A stretch of DNA of 64,000 nucleotides from Polytrichum commune (taxonomy: Eukaryota; Streptophyta; Polytrichopsida; Polytrichales; Polytrichaceae), in assembly GCA_950295325.1 (NCBI GenBank), contig OX485803.1:57427554-57491553 (forward strand), in the 5' to 3' direction. Under the pieces are notes generated by a model. That model was given only the letters and a program-made list of their open reading frames with translations, had not been told where the DNA came from and searched no databases. Positions 10,779-22,474 of this stretch are shown here, piece after piece (the stretch's first letter is position 1; the number at the start of each line of letters is the position of its first letter). The position numbers and the translations under genes are program-made.

Positions 10779-11000
10779 AGGGCCAGTCGTTGCTCAATGG
10801 CAAGTTGGCAACATGAGGGGTTCCCTCTTGATAGGAAAAGTTCATCTCTGTCCCAAATCCACGGCTATCGGTAAGGGTTTCTCACCCCACTCATAGTGAC
10901 CTCACTAGATGTGATGTACTACAATTTCGCTTGTTCACTTTGTTGCATACAAGGCAAAATCTCCTATTAATATGGAAACTCTCCCATCGTGTGGGCCTGT
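10779..11000 (+). repeat. Diverged copy of the 59,978-60,224 MITE
   Basis: Shares long blocks in the same order with the MITE near 60 kb: GGCAACATGAG, CTTGATAGGAAAAGTT, TTTCGCTTGTTCACTT, TTGCATACAAG and ATGGAAACTCTCCCA. The clean inverted ends of the other copy are not visible here, so it is an old or truncated member. Confidence 0.7.
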
Positions 11001-11307
11001 CTTGTCCTTGCCCATTGCACCTGTGGATATGGATTGATGTTCTAGGCCCATCCCCATGTCGTTTTGGAAAGATTGGACGTCAATGGCAACACCACCCATG
11101 CTCTCTTGTTGTTCAACCCTTAACTAATGTTTAGGTAAAATTGGACAATGTCCAAGCGTGGAATTAGAACATGCTAAATCATGTTATAAGATCTTTAGAT
11201 AGGATTGTATGGTAGGATCCGCTAATGGAATATGCAGAGTTGATTATTGTAATATTATATTTTTATTATATATTAATTTATTCACATTTGATTATAGATA
11301 TTAGCAT

Positions 11308-11327
11308 CACACACACACACACACACA
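11308..11327. repeat. (CA)n microsatellite
   Basis: About ten CA units, followed by TATATG-rich DNA. The surrounding 11,000-11,500 stretch is AT-rich and holds no gene that I can see. Confidence 0.9.
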
Positions 11328-11499
11328 TTTGTGTATATGTATATATATGATTTTTTTGGTCATACTGTAATATCATAAAAATTCAAGTAATCGGTAAAGA
11401 TTTAGACATCGCCCTTCAATTTGAGTACAATAAAGTGTAGTGACAAATCTGCCAATAGAAATGAAGCAACCAAAAAGTCCAAATTTTGAGAATATGTCT

Positions 11500-11880
11500 A
11501 AATGTACTTATATATGAGTTCCTTCCAAAATGTAAACTTAGTAGATGTTTGAGTGGTATATGGTAAGGCTTGTAGTTATAAGCATTCTCATAATACAAAC
11601 ACCGTTCTAGGTTCAATAGTGAACATGATTGGGAGGACCTATGTGGACTTTTATAACATTTGCATCTCAATCCCAATTCTAAATCTTGAAATGACAATTT
11701 GTTTGATTCACAATTACTAACCGGATGAGAGAGTTCCCAAGCCAATCGAACGGTCATAATTGTTTGTGTGGTTAAAACCGCCCACAATAGGGCCACCAAG
11801 AGAAGAAACGTTGACTTTAGTGGGGCCACATACCTTAAAGGGTTATGCTTTGTTGCTCTTCGACTCATCCTTTGTTGTGG
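11500..11880. repeat. Dispersed repeat R1, copy 1
   Basis: Aligns in order with 33,930-34,300: TTGAGTGGTATATG, AACACCATTCTAGGTTC-type blocks, TTTGCATCTCAA, GACTCACAATTACTAAC-type and CCACATACCTTAAAGG. No coding capacity is evident and the ends are not defined. Confidence 0.75.
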
Positions 11881-12479
11881 ATCCTCTCAATGCGCATTAA
11901 CACAAAACCACCACTTTGGTTGGTTGATGGTTGTAGGTTGATGTGAGTTTGTTTTCTTTGGTTCTATTTATAAGGAGTGATAAGGAGGGATAAAGATGAA
12001 AATTACAACCACAACGGTCACTCTTACTTGCACAACTAATATACAAAGATGTTGTTGTGATGGTCATAGTTTACTTGCTTTGGCTATGTTTTGTTTGAAG
12101 TTGCTATGTGGCACCTGGAGAGAACCTCCAGGTCAAAGCATGGAAGAGAATTTGTAGAAGGCAATCATTATAGGACAACATTTCCACTAGGATCCATAAA
12201 TTGCTTATCCTCACTCCATGGATTGCACCAATAGGAGGGACGAACATTGAGGTCAAATCACCTCTTCAACTACAACAAGAGTTGCTAGTGTTGTGTACAA
12301 GGAAAAAAACCAAATGATGGCTATACTTGAAAGCAAGCCTGATTCACAACCATTATCATAACTACAACCACTCAAGTACACTGATATCACCTATTAGTGT
12401 GGGTTCCCAGGTGGATATACACACTACTATAAATGTTCTACCAAGAGTGTCATTTTTACCAAGTTGATTATATAATCTT

Positions 12480-12960
12480 TCTTGACATACACGCTACACT
12501 AAATAATCCTATTATTGGGGCCCACAATATATTTTTAGATCCCACCCTAATTCCTATCAAGAGAGTTAATGTGGGCCATCACATTAATCTTTGACCCATG
12601 CTAAATTTCTAGTAGAAAATTAACATGGACCAACAATAATTAATTTTCTAGAATATGAATGTGGGCGATTTAATATTTTTTGTTGTGCTACTTTTGATGT
12701 AAGATAATATTTTACTCTAAGTAAGGTGTTGGTGGGAAACCTTCATGCACAAGACCCATGGTCTTGGATCCACAAAAATTCCACCTTAACTAGAAAATTA
12801 ATGTGGCCCATGCTAATTATTCCCACCCTAATTATTTCCTTCCACATATATAGGCCTATTAAATGTACACTATATATTAATGCTAATCTGGGCTATTTAA
12901 TTATATCGTCAATGTATGGCTATAGCACTGTTAAACTCCAAATGGCGACCCACACAAATG
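12480..12960. repeat. Dispersed repeat R2, copy 1
   Basis: Aligns with 52,117-52,560: CTACACTAAATAATCC, TTCTAGTAGAAAATTA, CTTTTGATGTAAG, GGTCTTGGA and GACTAGAAAATTA-type blocks occur in the same order. The start CTACACTAAA may be a terminal inverted repeat (see the 52 kb copy). No gene. Confidence 0.75.
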
Positions 12961-13096
12961 GATGATATTGGTGTAAGCTTAAGTAATTATGCACCTTCAA
13001 AAGACCCTGGACTCCTGGAGCAGTGAAGGAGAAAGTGGGGTGGAGCCAACAATAAACAACGACATTCAATTGTCGCTGAAACCATAACCGTAGGCA

Positions 13097-13097
<1 letters not shown>

Positions 13098-13127
<30 letters not shown>

Positions 13128-13128
13128 A
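13098..13128. repeat. TC-rich microsatellite
   Basis: Interrupted (TC)n/(TATC) run just upstream of the GC-richer segment that begins the unrecognised gene. Polypyrimidine tracts like this are common in plant 5' leaders. Confidence 0.7.
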
Positions 13129-13129
13129 G

Positions 13130-15950
13130 GATTCTTGGGGATCGGCCTCTCGTCATCGGACATCAGTGGCGGTACCCAAAGTCAACACATTCTGAGCACA
13201 AGAATCTTACGAGACGCAATCATCATTGAAAGATTCTCCTACGTATACCGGAATCATACGCACAGTACATACTACACACTCCGCCTCTCCTCCTCTCCCT
13301 GCAACTTGGAAGTTGGAAGTCGCACGCCGCTCTCCCGCGACGCCGTAAGCCGGACCTCCTCGCCAGTCGCACGCGCTTCGTCTTGCTTCCATCCTCTGCC
13401 CTGCTCTGCTCTGCTGCGCTCCTGACGCCTTTCAGCCCCAACTGCTCTCCATATAAAACTCACCCTCTCCCTTCGTTCTCCCTGCACTCACATTCTCCCT
13501 GCATTCACATCCCCACAAGCCAACTCCCCCCGAGACCTCGCTAGAGAGCACAGTGTGACGTGACTAATAACTGCTCTGTTGTCTCTCCTCAAGCTCTGGT
13601 TTAGCCTCGTCTGTGTCTCTAACTACTTTACCTTCGACGTTTCTTCTTCGCTTCTCGCTTCCCCTGCATTGCGCTCCCGAATCCGCAACACAAAGCCCTG
13701 CCGTCGGAGCACCGGGGCACTTGGAAAGGTTGTAACACTCGTCGTGCAGATTGGTGAATGCTTTGAGCTCATTTTCTGCAAGGGCGATCTCGGTCCGCCG
13801 ATTAGGAGTCATCTGCGATCTTTTTTCGAGTGATGCTTAGGATGTTCGCAGGAGAGAGAGAGAGGGAGAGGCGCTATGAAGCTCATGTTTGTGTACAATT
13901 TGTGCAGGAAGACGGCAGCGCTTGATTTCTTTTCTTCTATTTCTGTTATTGCAATGCTTCGTCAAGGCTTGAAGGAGAAGAATGGATCGGTGAGCTGACA
14001 GAATGCAGTGATCAAATGTGTTACAGTTTTTCAAACATTTTGAGAACTAGAGAAATCTTGTCTATGTCAGCTGTCCCATTGCGACTCCCGGCGGGAAACA
14101 TTGTATAAGACATCAATTTGGCTAGCAACCGCTCCAAAATTGCAACCAGAAGCCTAAACGTGTGGTTGACAAAACACAATTGATACATTTATGCATTTTG
14201 TTTTTGCCAAGAGCTGCAACGGATGGTTGAAATAGACAAGATTTCTTCTGGTGTGGGGAAACACCTGCTCATCGCAAATGGGAGGGTTTACATTTACACT
14301 AATTTTGATCCTTGGTCGGCTTGTTTGCGCAGATCTTGCACCAGTCGTGGAAAGGGATTTGGGTCTCTTTTACTGGTTGTCTCCAATCAATCTCCAACCA
14401 CCATCACACGTCTTCAGCATTGGTATTTGGCGCTTGGACATTTTTCTTACTCAGCCGAACTTGTGTGCTTAGTGTTGTTTTATAGCAAAATGCTTGGAAA
14501 GGGAGGGGTCATTGAGAGGAATCCATTGATACCATTGAATGTGTCTTTACGCATTCAAAGCCATTTTCAGAACTCAATAGAAGCAATATTTCTGGAGTAG
14601 GGGTCAGTATCCACATACAAATCCCCTGAATAACTAATTACACTTCTAAGAAAACCTATAGAATTTCTTAGATTTATAGTCTAAGAAATGCTTACTACGA
14701 AAACATCTCCAAAATAATGCTTTAAAATGTTCTAGTAGCTTTAAACCAAGTCTAAGAGACGCTGATAGTTGCCACCCGGATTTCAAGATACCGTATGGCA
14801 CATGCTGTACAAAGAACTGCCAGGGCTTGACTCTTCCTGTTTTTCCCAAAATCAAATTTGCAGATCGCTGATTACGCCAACAAAATGATGGAGTCCAGCT
14901 GCTCAACTGCCACAAATGCCAACTCAGGTGAATTGCAACTCTTATAAGTACGCAATCTATAATATTTAGCAGGAGAGTTGTACAATTATGTCAATTGGAA
15001 TTTGTGCAACATAACGCGAAGTTCTTTCAACCGTTACGAGGATCCTCATGGTGCTTTACAACTCCGATTGTGACAGATACTCTGACGACGGTCCACAAAG
15101 ATGACTCCTGCAACGATGTGCAAAATCTGCATCTTTCTCTGCCAGGAAGATGTGACAGTGATTCTCGCCATCTGGTCGTGGAGAATTCTTTACCGAGTGC
15201 ACCGTTGCTCGAATCATCAGCCTGCAGCAGCAGTAACGACCGCTTTTCAGTAGACAATCTGCAAACTGCACACGTGACCAGGAGCAACACCATGGACCCA
15301 TGTGATATTCCAGATGCCTGTGAGTACGTAGTTAATAGGAATGTCTTGACAGTGGCTTACATTTATACATATCTAGCACTCTTGACCCAGTGTCTGGGAA
15401 GATTTTTGGGCATAATCAGTCAAAATCCTAGTGTTTCCAAGTCCAACCGGATACATGTTGTGAACTTCCGGTTTTTAGGAGATATAATCCATAGATTCCT
15501 CTAAAATGATCTGTAATTGTCCCGAAGCCTTGAACTTCAACCGGTTATGTCTCCAACTTAACCAGTTCATCTTTGAGTAGTGGTCGGTTCTCCCCGTTCA
15601 ATGCTCTGACTTGGTATAGATAATCGAAAAGTCCTTTCCATGTAGGCAATTTTTTAAATCTCCTGGTGGTAAATGTGTTAGTAGGTGGGGTCATCTACTA
15701 ACACATGGCATTAACTGTTTTTGTTTTTTTTGCAGTGGTAGATACAGCTTGGAGTTCCAAACTTATGGAGTCGGATGGTAAATGGGTGGTTGTGCCTCTA
15801 ATTTCAAAACAATGTGACGTAGGGAGATGCTGTGACACAAATGTTGGTCAAGTTCCTATCAATACCCATGAACCTGTGTCTTGGGGACTTGAATGGGACG
15901 CAAACGCGACAATGAAAGGAGGCGTGTGTTTGCCAACAGTTGAAGGCTGA
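13130..15950 (+). CDS. Unrecognised spliced gene, last two exons modelled
   Basis: GC content rises from about 13.25 kb and falls again after 15.95 kb. Two exons can be joined: one ends at 15,319 before a GTGAGT donor, and the last runs from 15,736, after TTTTTTTTGCAG, to a TGA at 15,948-15,950. The join closes the frame (DIPDA-L-VDTAWSS). The upstream exon is open from before 14,995 in the same frame and is Ser/Leu-rich and acidic. The last exon has GKWVVVPLISKQCDVG and several Cys. An earlier exon may end before GTGAATT at 14,928, but its phase did not connect cleanly. I recognise no domain. It may be a real lineage-specific gene or a decaying one. Confidence 0.4.
15420..15605. repeat. Dispersed repeat R3, copy 1 (AACCGGTT-rich)
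   Basis: Nearly collinear with 29,935-30,125: ATCCTAGTGTTTCCAAGTCC, ATTCCTCTAAAATGAT, TTGAACTTCAACCGGTTAT and CGGTTCTCCC blocks. It lies inside the intron of the unrecognised gene. Confidence 0.8.
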
Positions 15951-15959
15951 GACTGGTTG

Positions 15960-17830
15960 GGAGTCAGTGTGGATGTTGAATTTGGATGTTCTTTTTTTCT
16001 ACAAGTGGTGTTCTTTCACAGTGGCAGGGGTATCTGTTTCACATGCACCCTGTAGTTATACACATGTAGTGTTCGCAAGAGACTCGTACATTTGTAGTGG
16101 TTTTGATTTGATTAGACCTGTACTTATGTTCTTGCAAACCGTGTTAGGGTTTATATAGGAAAGGATCGCTTGAAGGTCCAATGAGAACAACTATCAAGGG
16201 GCACCCACGTTGGAGTGGGAGAATGGGCCATTGATTGTATATATGTATATATTTAAGCATTTTTCGCGGCGCATATCATTGATTGTAACAGATTAAAATG
16301 TAAAAGCAATATTTGTCTACCTCTCATTTAAAGCTCATATAATTGAATTATATTTTTGTGTGGTTGGAATGATTTTTGGTCAAACTCAAAATTGAACAAG
16401 GATAGCATAACATAAAGCATTGCGAACTAGACAATCCTTCCAAGGATCCCATAAGAGTCTATTTTGTCACTCTAGTTTGATTCGAGTGATAAGGTCTTTG
16501 TTCCTTTATTTTCATGATGTAACTTAAGTATTTGGTATCTACAGAAAGGTTGGGTTTGTGCATGCTATTGTGTTTTTCCACAATAATCTATTATAAAAAT
16601 TTCTCAACTTGGGCTCAAACCCTCAACCATTGACATAACATTAAGTAGCAATGCTACCAGGGTACCCTTTCGGTTCGTAAGCGAATACAAGGTAAATGTA
16701 CATGAAGTGAAAAAATTACTCATTAATGTAGGTTAAGACTATGCTAAGCAAAGTTGAAATGTATAACTTTAGTGTCTTACACAAAGTGCAATCAATTAAT
16801 AAAAAGTTGTTTGCAAATTTGGACTAGTATTCAACTTAGATCAATAGCGGAATATTTTTTTGAAAAGTAAATCACTTTGTTAATTTGCATTAAAAAATTA
16901 ATCTTTTTATTACTCTCTCGATTTGTTTTGATTTAAACCTGGTCTAGATAAAATTTTTTGCCTTTTAGCATTGATTTTGTTTTTGAAACCTTTATAATAA
17001 TTGCTAAATAATAAAATAACTACCTAAATTGATCAAAAAATGGCTAAGTAAAATTTTAAATGAAGTGCTATTTTAGCTCTCAAAAGAGCATCAAACATGT
17101 GCGCTCTAGTTTGGTGTTCTTTTGAGAAGGTCAATTGGAAGACGCAAAATAATGTTATGGAAGGACTGGCTAGCAATGGCCAAGTCCCTATTTGGTCTAA
17201 AGCAGGTTGTCCATGGGAATTTGCCTATTACCGTTCTTTTTGCTAAAACCATTAGCAATGCACAATAAAATCAAATATCTTTAGAGTTCCAAGTCAATAC
17301 ACATTATACTAAGTTGGTAAAAGGCAAACAGGCACTTCCTTTTCGTAGTTTGGACCTTTGTTGATAAGTACTGTGGGAATTAAAACCCCTCCTTATATAA
17401 CATACAAATATACATATACTCTGTAATAACAAGCTCCTTGATGTCAATCCTTCTCTTAACTCCTGAAACCCTAGGGAACGGATGTTCTTAGTTTAAATCT
17501 CATTCTTGGTTATCACGTTTTCCTCCCATATATCACGGGTTTTGACATTAAAATATACACCTACATATTCAAACAACACGCTCACATACATCATGTTGTC
17601 ATCATTGTAATTATCGCAATGTTGACTTTGCATTATTCCATACTGTCACATGCTACACTAATTCTCTTTTATCATGCATCCATATTAACACTATAGAACT
17701 CCTTTATATCACGTGCGCTTTGGTTGCCACAAACGTGATATTACAGAGTTTAGAATGTATATATATCTTCGTCCTCTATGTCTGAAGGATGAATTCGTTG
17801 TCAAGGCTAACATTACAACTTAATATTGTA
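15960..17830. other. AT-rich intergenic DNA
   Basis: No gene, RNA or clear repeat boundary seen. The first part (to about 16,300) probably includes the 3' UTR of the preceding gene. Confidence 0.5.
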
Positions 17831-17831
17831 T

Positions 17832-18140
17832 TTGGTGTCACCAGTAGCATTTGTCTTGCTCACTACTAATTGTAAACCGCTAGTGTATTGCCACCAACAC
17901 TAAATGTAAACCTAACAGTATTTGTCATTCCTTGTAATTTTTTTTGGGCATTGTAGACTTCCAAGATTACAATTATTGTCACTTATTAAGTGATTTTTCA
18001 TCCAATTTTGAATCATCTATGACAATATGTTTTACTTAAAATGCTAGGATGAAGAATATAACAAACACTGTAAGTATTTCATTACTGAAATGTAAGTTGG
18101 AATAATAGTACTTGTAAAATTACTCATAAATATGCCATCA
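17832..18140. repeat. Dispersed repeat R4, copy 1
   Basis: Aligns with 31,682-32,030: GGTGTCACCA, ACTAATTGTAAA, CACCAACACTAAATGTA, ATTTGTCATTCC, CACTTATTAAGTGATTTTTCA and TGCTAGGATGAA occur in the same order. Confidence 0.75.
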
Positions 18141-18689
18141 GAAAAGTCACCACAATGTCAGAACTTGCAACATGGAGCTCCTTCAATGCCTCATCCTTGG
18201 AATAAACTGTGGATAAATTTTGTCCCTATAATTCAAAGTCCCATAGAACAGAACTGAACTTTTGAGTAGTGTTATGGATTCGAAAGGATTTGGTGTGGAT
18301 TGTGTGATAGATAATACATTGGGGGGGGGACTATGCATTGAGGACGGGAGGTTGAGAGATGGGTCCGTATGCCCATAATAATTCTCCCCAAGGGCATTAT
18401 CTCATGTAAAACCATTGCAACTCTTCTAGCCGTTGGATTGCTATTATATTCATAATATCCTGCTGCGAATCATGATGGAAAATTCCGTATGCATAACATT
18501 ATTAAGATCCATGACAATGTTCTTTGGAACTGACAATATTCCATAGGATATTTCCGGATATTTCCCACACTCAAATTAAGTATCCAAGAATATTTTGTGG
18601 AATACTGTCAGTCCCACAAAACACTATTATGGATCTAAATAATGTTATGGTACATAGAACCATAAAAGATACAAGGGATTCATGTAATA

Positions 18690-18935
18690 AGGGCCGCTTT
18701 ACACCTAGATGCCGGGCCAATTCGTTGTGTAAGAGGCTTGAAATCCTCACTTGTGATTGGTCAAAAGGTTGAAAACGGCCCCAACCCCTTTACACCTAGA
18801 GGCCGGACCGATTTGGTGGTATGAAAATTTTAATCAAAAAATGCATGGTATGACATGGCCCGAGCTCGTTGAATTGGGTGCACCCAAAATTGGAGGGCCA
18901 ATTCTTGGCCTCGGGACCAATGTCACATTTCAATT
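18690..18935. repeat. Two tandem partial copies of a GGGCCGCTTTACACC element
   Basis: GGGCCGCTTTACACCTAGATGCCGGGCC-type sequence near 18,691 recurs about 95 bases later as CCCCTTTACACCTAGAGGCCGGACC. The start resembles the GGGCCACTTCACAC ends of the Harbinger-type MITEs. No matching right end was found. The preceding 18,140-18,690 stretch contains no gene. Confidence 0.45.
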
Positions 18936-19139
18936 CAAAAATAAATAAATAAATAAAATATGGTATTTTTCAACGAATTATATCCATTACGTTATGTGAA
19001 AATATGAACGGCTCTATGCTAGATCCGCTGGATTATGCTAGATCTGTTGGATTATGCTAAATTTATTGAATCGGCCTAGCTTCTTGGCCTAGGTTTAGCT
19101 TTTTGCTACTAAGGAATTGAAAGTGGCTGTGTGGCAGCA

Positions 19140-19650
19140 ATGTGGAATTCGTCCTCCCTCCTCACGTAATACAACTTGGAGGAACTTCAGAACAAATGCA
19201 ACAACCTCTATGAGACTGATACAAGACCTTTGTCCCCGTTTCCTTTGTTTTGTCTTGTTTAGGTCTTCCTCCTCTTTTATATTTTGTTCATCAGGAAGAC
19301 GAAATCTGACTCCTTCCTGCTGGTGGCTTCCTCAGATTCGCACAGACAAATAATTGCTCTCTATGAGCGGTTCTGTCAGCTGGACCGCACTGGCAAAGGA
19401 TACATATCTGCGGACGAGTTTATGGGAGTCCCCAAATTTGCAGTGAATCGCTTTGCCAGGTGTGCATATGATATGACCTATTGGTGATGTTTCCCATACT
19501 TTGATATTTCTTTAACCTTCAAGACCATGATTTGTGAGGCATGTCATGTCATGTCATGTTATGTTGCAGAGGTTACTGAAGATGCTGGAAGGTTAAAAAT
19601 TCAACGAGTTCATTGCCCTTCTCTCTGCCTTTAATTCACGGGCGGCATTT
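19140..19650 (+). pseudogene. Calcineurin-B-like EF-hand protein, unprocessed pseudogene
   Basis: Three blocks match the plant CNB-like EF-hand family (compare Arabidopsis At3g18430). The ATG at 19,140 begins MWNSSSLLT, then a TAA in place of the usual Gln, then YNLEELQNKCNNLYE. Next comes IIALYERFCQLDRTGKGYISADEFM up to a GTGTGC donor near 19,458. After TTGCAG near 19,570 comes RLLKMLEG, a stop, then KFNEFIALLSAFNSRAAF. Introns are still present, so it arose by DNA duplication and not retroposition. The family normally continues with two or more EF-hands, which are not recognisable here. The Asp-rich loop of the visible EF-hand is partly retained. Confidence 0.8.
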
Positions 19651-19699
19651 CAAGACAAGCTTAATTGAGAGTGTTCTCTCTATTATGTATCCCCTGTGG

Positions 19700-20970
19700 C
19701 ATGAGAGAGTTATCAGGTGCAAGTGTGGAACAAATGTTCCAAGAAACCTTGTAATGATTAAGGTCATGGCGGTGGTTCTGGAGGCTTTCTCGCATGGCAG
19801 TGGGAATGGGTGAATCACATTGTAAGATGAATCGCAATGTAAAATGAAACAGGCTCTTTAAAGAATGAAATCCATACAATGTGGCATGTCATAGGTGGCT
19901 TTCTGGTGAACAAGAATGGTTATGGGTACCAAGATTCAGGGACTCAACATGGTGATTGTACATACATGGATCTCAGTTACTTGATGGGCAAAACTGCTAG
20001 TCAATCATATCCGGGACTAATATCAGCAGAGTTGATGATTAAAGTCCCCCTAGTCTTTTTTGGTTCCAGTTAAATGACCTTTCAGAGCAGTTGGGAAATG
20101 TCTCAAAAATCGTGAATTCGAAATCCAATTTTTAGCTGTACAGGTTCTGAAACTATGATTTCCTTGGGAGGTTGGCGTTTAATGGGAGGATTACCATTAT
20201 AATTTTGTAGCTTGACCCTAGGCAACGCTATTTCTTTGCCACTGAAGGTGAAAGGCATTGGTAATGAAGCACAGGTCTGAATTTGCGGATTGGGTTAATG
20301 GGTGCCAATGCTTTAGCAAAGATTTGCTTAGTCTATATTTGGGTTGAGGTTTAGTCTTTTCTTTCCTTCATGGATAGCAGTGGATGTTGCCATCATCCCA
20401 ACTGAGTAGTGGCGTTTCTGAGTGTTCCAACATCTAAATTCTGGATGTCTTTCAACTTGATCAGTTTGATCCACAAGAATACGCACTCTGAAAGAACCGA
20501 GTACCAGGTCATTCCCAGAGCATGAAGGGTTTCTTTCAAGATGTGTCGAGTAATGTATGTCCACTTCAATAGTTTGAACAACAAGTAGACTGTGGTTATC
20601 ACTGTTAAAGCTATTTGCAAGAACGTCATGCAGGGAAGATGTATTACCAAGAAATTTCGTAGTTGCTTCATAAAACTAAACTATTGTTTTATTAACACCT
20701 TAATTCTTAATCGAGAGTTTGAATGATGAAGAATGTCCTATGACGAAGAATGGATGCCTCCTTTGTTAAAATTCACCTCTTTAGTTGTTAGAGATATAGA
20801 CGGTCAGAGAACATGCAGGGATGCTCGTAGTCTTACAAGACCCAGTATCCACATAATTTGACGAATTCGACAAAATCACATCCTGAAGATTACAACATAA
20901 AATGTCTGTCCCGGTACTTTGTTACTGCATTAATGTTTCTAGATAGGTAAAAAGTTTGTTTTGAAGGGAT
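19700..20970. other. No gene recognised
   Basis: A few short frames occur, including minus-strand ones around 20,330-20,670 with some protein-like character, but none resembles a known family. Confidence 0.4.
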
Positions 20971-20977
20971 ATAATGG

Positions 20978-21050
20978 CGCCACCCCAGGGGCTCGAAGCC
21001 TGGACCACAAGGTTAAGAGCCTTGCGCTCTACCAACTGAGCTAGGACGGC
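20978..21050 (-). tRNA. trnK-CUU: tRNA-Lys (CUU), possibly decayed
   Basis: The reverse complement folds as a cloverleaf: acceptor GCCGTCC with GGGTGGC (two G-U pairs), the D-arm A box TAGCTCAGTTGG, the anticodon loop CTCTTAA giving anticodon CTT, and a T loop TTCGAGC. It is very close to the usual plant tRNA-Lys through the anticodon arm. The closing T-stem pair, normally G53-C61, is C opposite C, which breaks the invariant B-box G. A run of five T lies about 25 bases downstream and could stop Pol III. No intron. The broken pair makes a pseudo-tRNA or a SINE head possible. Confidence 0.7.
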
Positions 21051-21159
21051 GTGATAGAATGGATATGTACTCCTTTCTTGCACTTCACCACTCATGGCCC
21101 AGCCCTCGCCTCTAAGGGCGGGACAGTGAGGGACCTGTGCCTCACTGCTCGCCCAGGCA

Positions 21160-21228
21160 GGCTGCCCGCCGCTCCCCCGCTCCCCACTGCCCGCCTTCCA
21201 TACCCGCCATGGCGCCACTTGGGGGTTG
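21160..21228. repeat. Short GC-rich sequence shared with 30,830-30,880
   Basis: CACTGCCCGCCTTCCATACC followed by CGCCATGGCGCCACTTGGGG is present here and, reverse-complemented, near 30,830-30,875. It contains the palindrome-like CATGGCGCCA. It lies just beyond the tRNA-like locus. 21,230-21,880 holds no recognisable gene. Confidence 0.7.
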
Positions 21229-21884
21229 ATGTCAAGCTTGGGGATCGACTGAGATGCGTTGGTTGTAGCGAGGCAGCTATGGTGGATCCATTGCTCGCTC
21301 AATCGCCATCGCCATGAGCAGATGCAAGCGCCGTGAACACATCCTCACAGTAGTTTGTGGGCGGTAAGTCTCCCCAGCTAATCTGCTTTCATTTATTTGT
21401 TTTTCAATTCGAAGAGAATTCTGTTCTTTGATCGGACCAAAAATGCAATGCAGGTCGGAGGGTCTTGGCTCTGGCGCAAGGCTCGCTATGTATGGCATCA
21501 TCACAATTTCGTATTCTCACTTTGAAATTTCTCAAGATTGTATTTTCGTGGCTTTTCGGAGCCCCATTTTACATGTTGTTCATTTTGGAATGTGGATACT
21601 GAGATGTGCAATTGGAGTCTGGGGTTTCTACGACATGAATTGGAATTACTATCTGAACATGCGAAAAGTAGAAGCGTATCATAAATCTTGATGTGGATTT
21701 GGAAATTTGAGCTGTGATTCTTGACAAAATTCAAGCTCCGGAGACAAGAGGCATTAGGTCGAGCTGGCTATGGTGACCTTTACCTTAACCAAACAAACTT
21801 TGTTCGAGTTGAGTGCCTCAATGTCTATCTTTTAGTCCTGTTAATTAAAAGATCAATTAATAGTACAGGGTGTTTTTGGCATAA

Positions 21885-22461
21885 TCCCATAAAGGCCCAT
21901 AAGATCTGCCATTGCATATACAATGTAAGCTGACAACATAATGAATACCAATTCAAACTTGCAAAACTCGTACTTAGAGTCAACATTCTTCAGAATGAGC
22001 GCACAGATTAAGGAGACTCCAAAACCAAGGCCAATGGATGTGATGCTTATCACACAAAATTGCACTGCAAATGGATCCACAAAAAAAACTTCAGTTTAAA
22101 ACCTTACAGCCTTGATTTGTTGCCCTCTGATTGAACTCTTCGATTTGAACAATATCAACAATTAAAAACCTACTAATATAGAAGACACAGGCACTGCATC
22201 AGAGCTCGTTCGTAATTACAATGTCGTGATAATGAGGTGGAAATTACCATGCCTCAATGTCAAAGAAATGAGAAACTCTGAGCACCTTTATTATTGGAAG
22301 ATAGTTATAACAAAGGTCACAAAATTTAAAGTATTGAGATGTAGGATAACGAAATTAGATTTTGAATCTCACAAATGTGTGGAATAGGACAATGGCTACT
22401 GCATCGTTCACAAGGCTTTCACCAAAGACCAAATTGTATAATGCACTTGGTACAGAAATGT
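21885..22461 (-). pseudogene. CPA1-family Na+(K+)/H+ antiporter, two-exon fragment
   Basis: An exon at 22,461..22,373 has a good acceptor (CATCTGCAG) and donor (GTGAGA) and encodes LYNLVFGESLVNDAVAIVLF, the conserved FGES-x2-NDA-x-AIV core of NHE/NHX exchangers. A second exon from 22,064, after CATTTGCAG, encodes a membrane segment with the pattern SAYIVYAMADLMGLYGIM, matching the E/A-x-LGLSGIM helix of NHX5/6-like proteins. The intervening phase does not close (a short exon is missing), and after GIM there is no donor and the family sequence stops. No other exons are visible. I read it as a truncated gene copy; the nearby transposon cluster (from 23.3 kb) may have removed the rest. Confidence 0.65.
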
Positions 22462-22474
22462 CTGCAGATGAGAA

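Noticed and set aside
13135-13487. Short frames on both strands in the GC-rich 5' segment
   Set aside because: Overlapping frames in several registers reflect composition; this looks like a 5' UTR or promoter.
21051-21317. Coding frames over the GC-rich stretch beside the tRNA
   Set aside because: Frames are open on both strands because of GC content and match no protein; part of the stretch is repeated at 30.83 kb.
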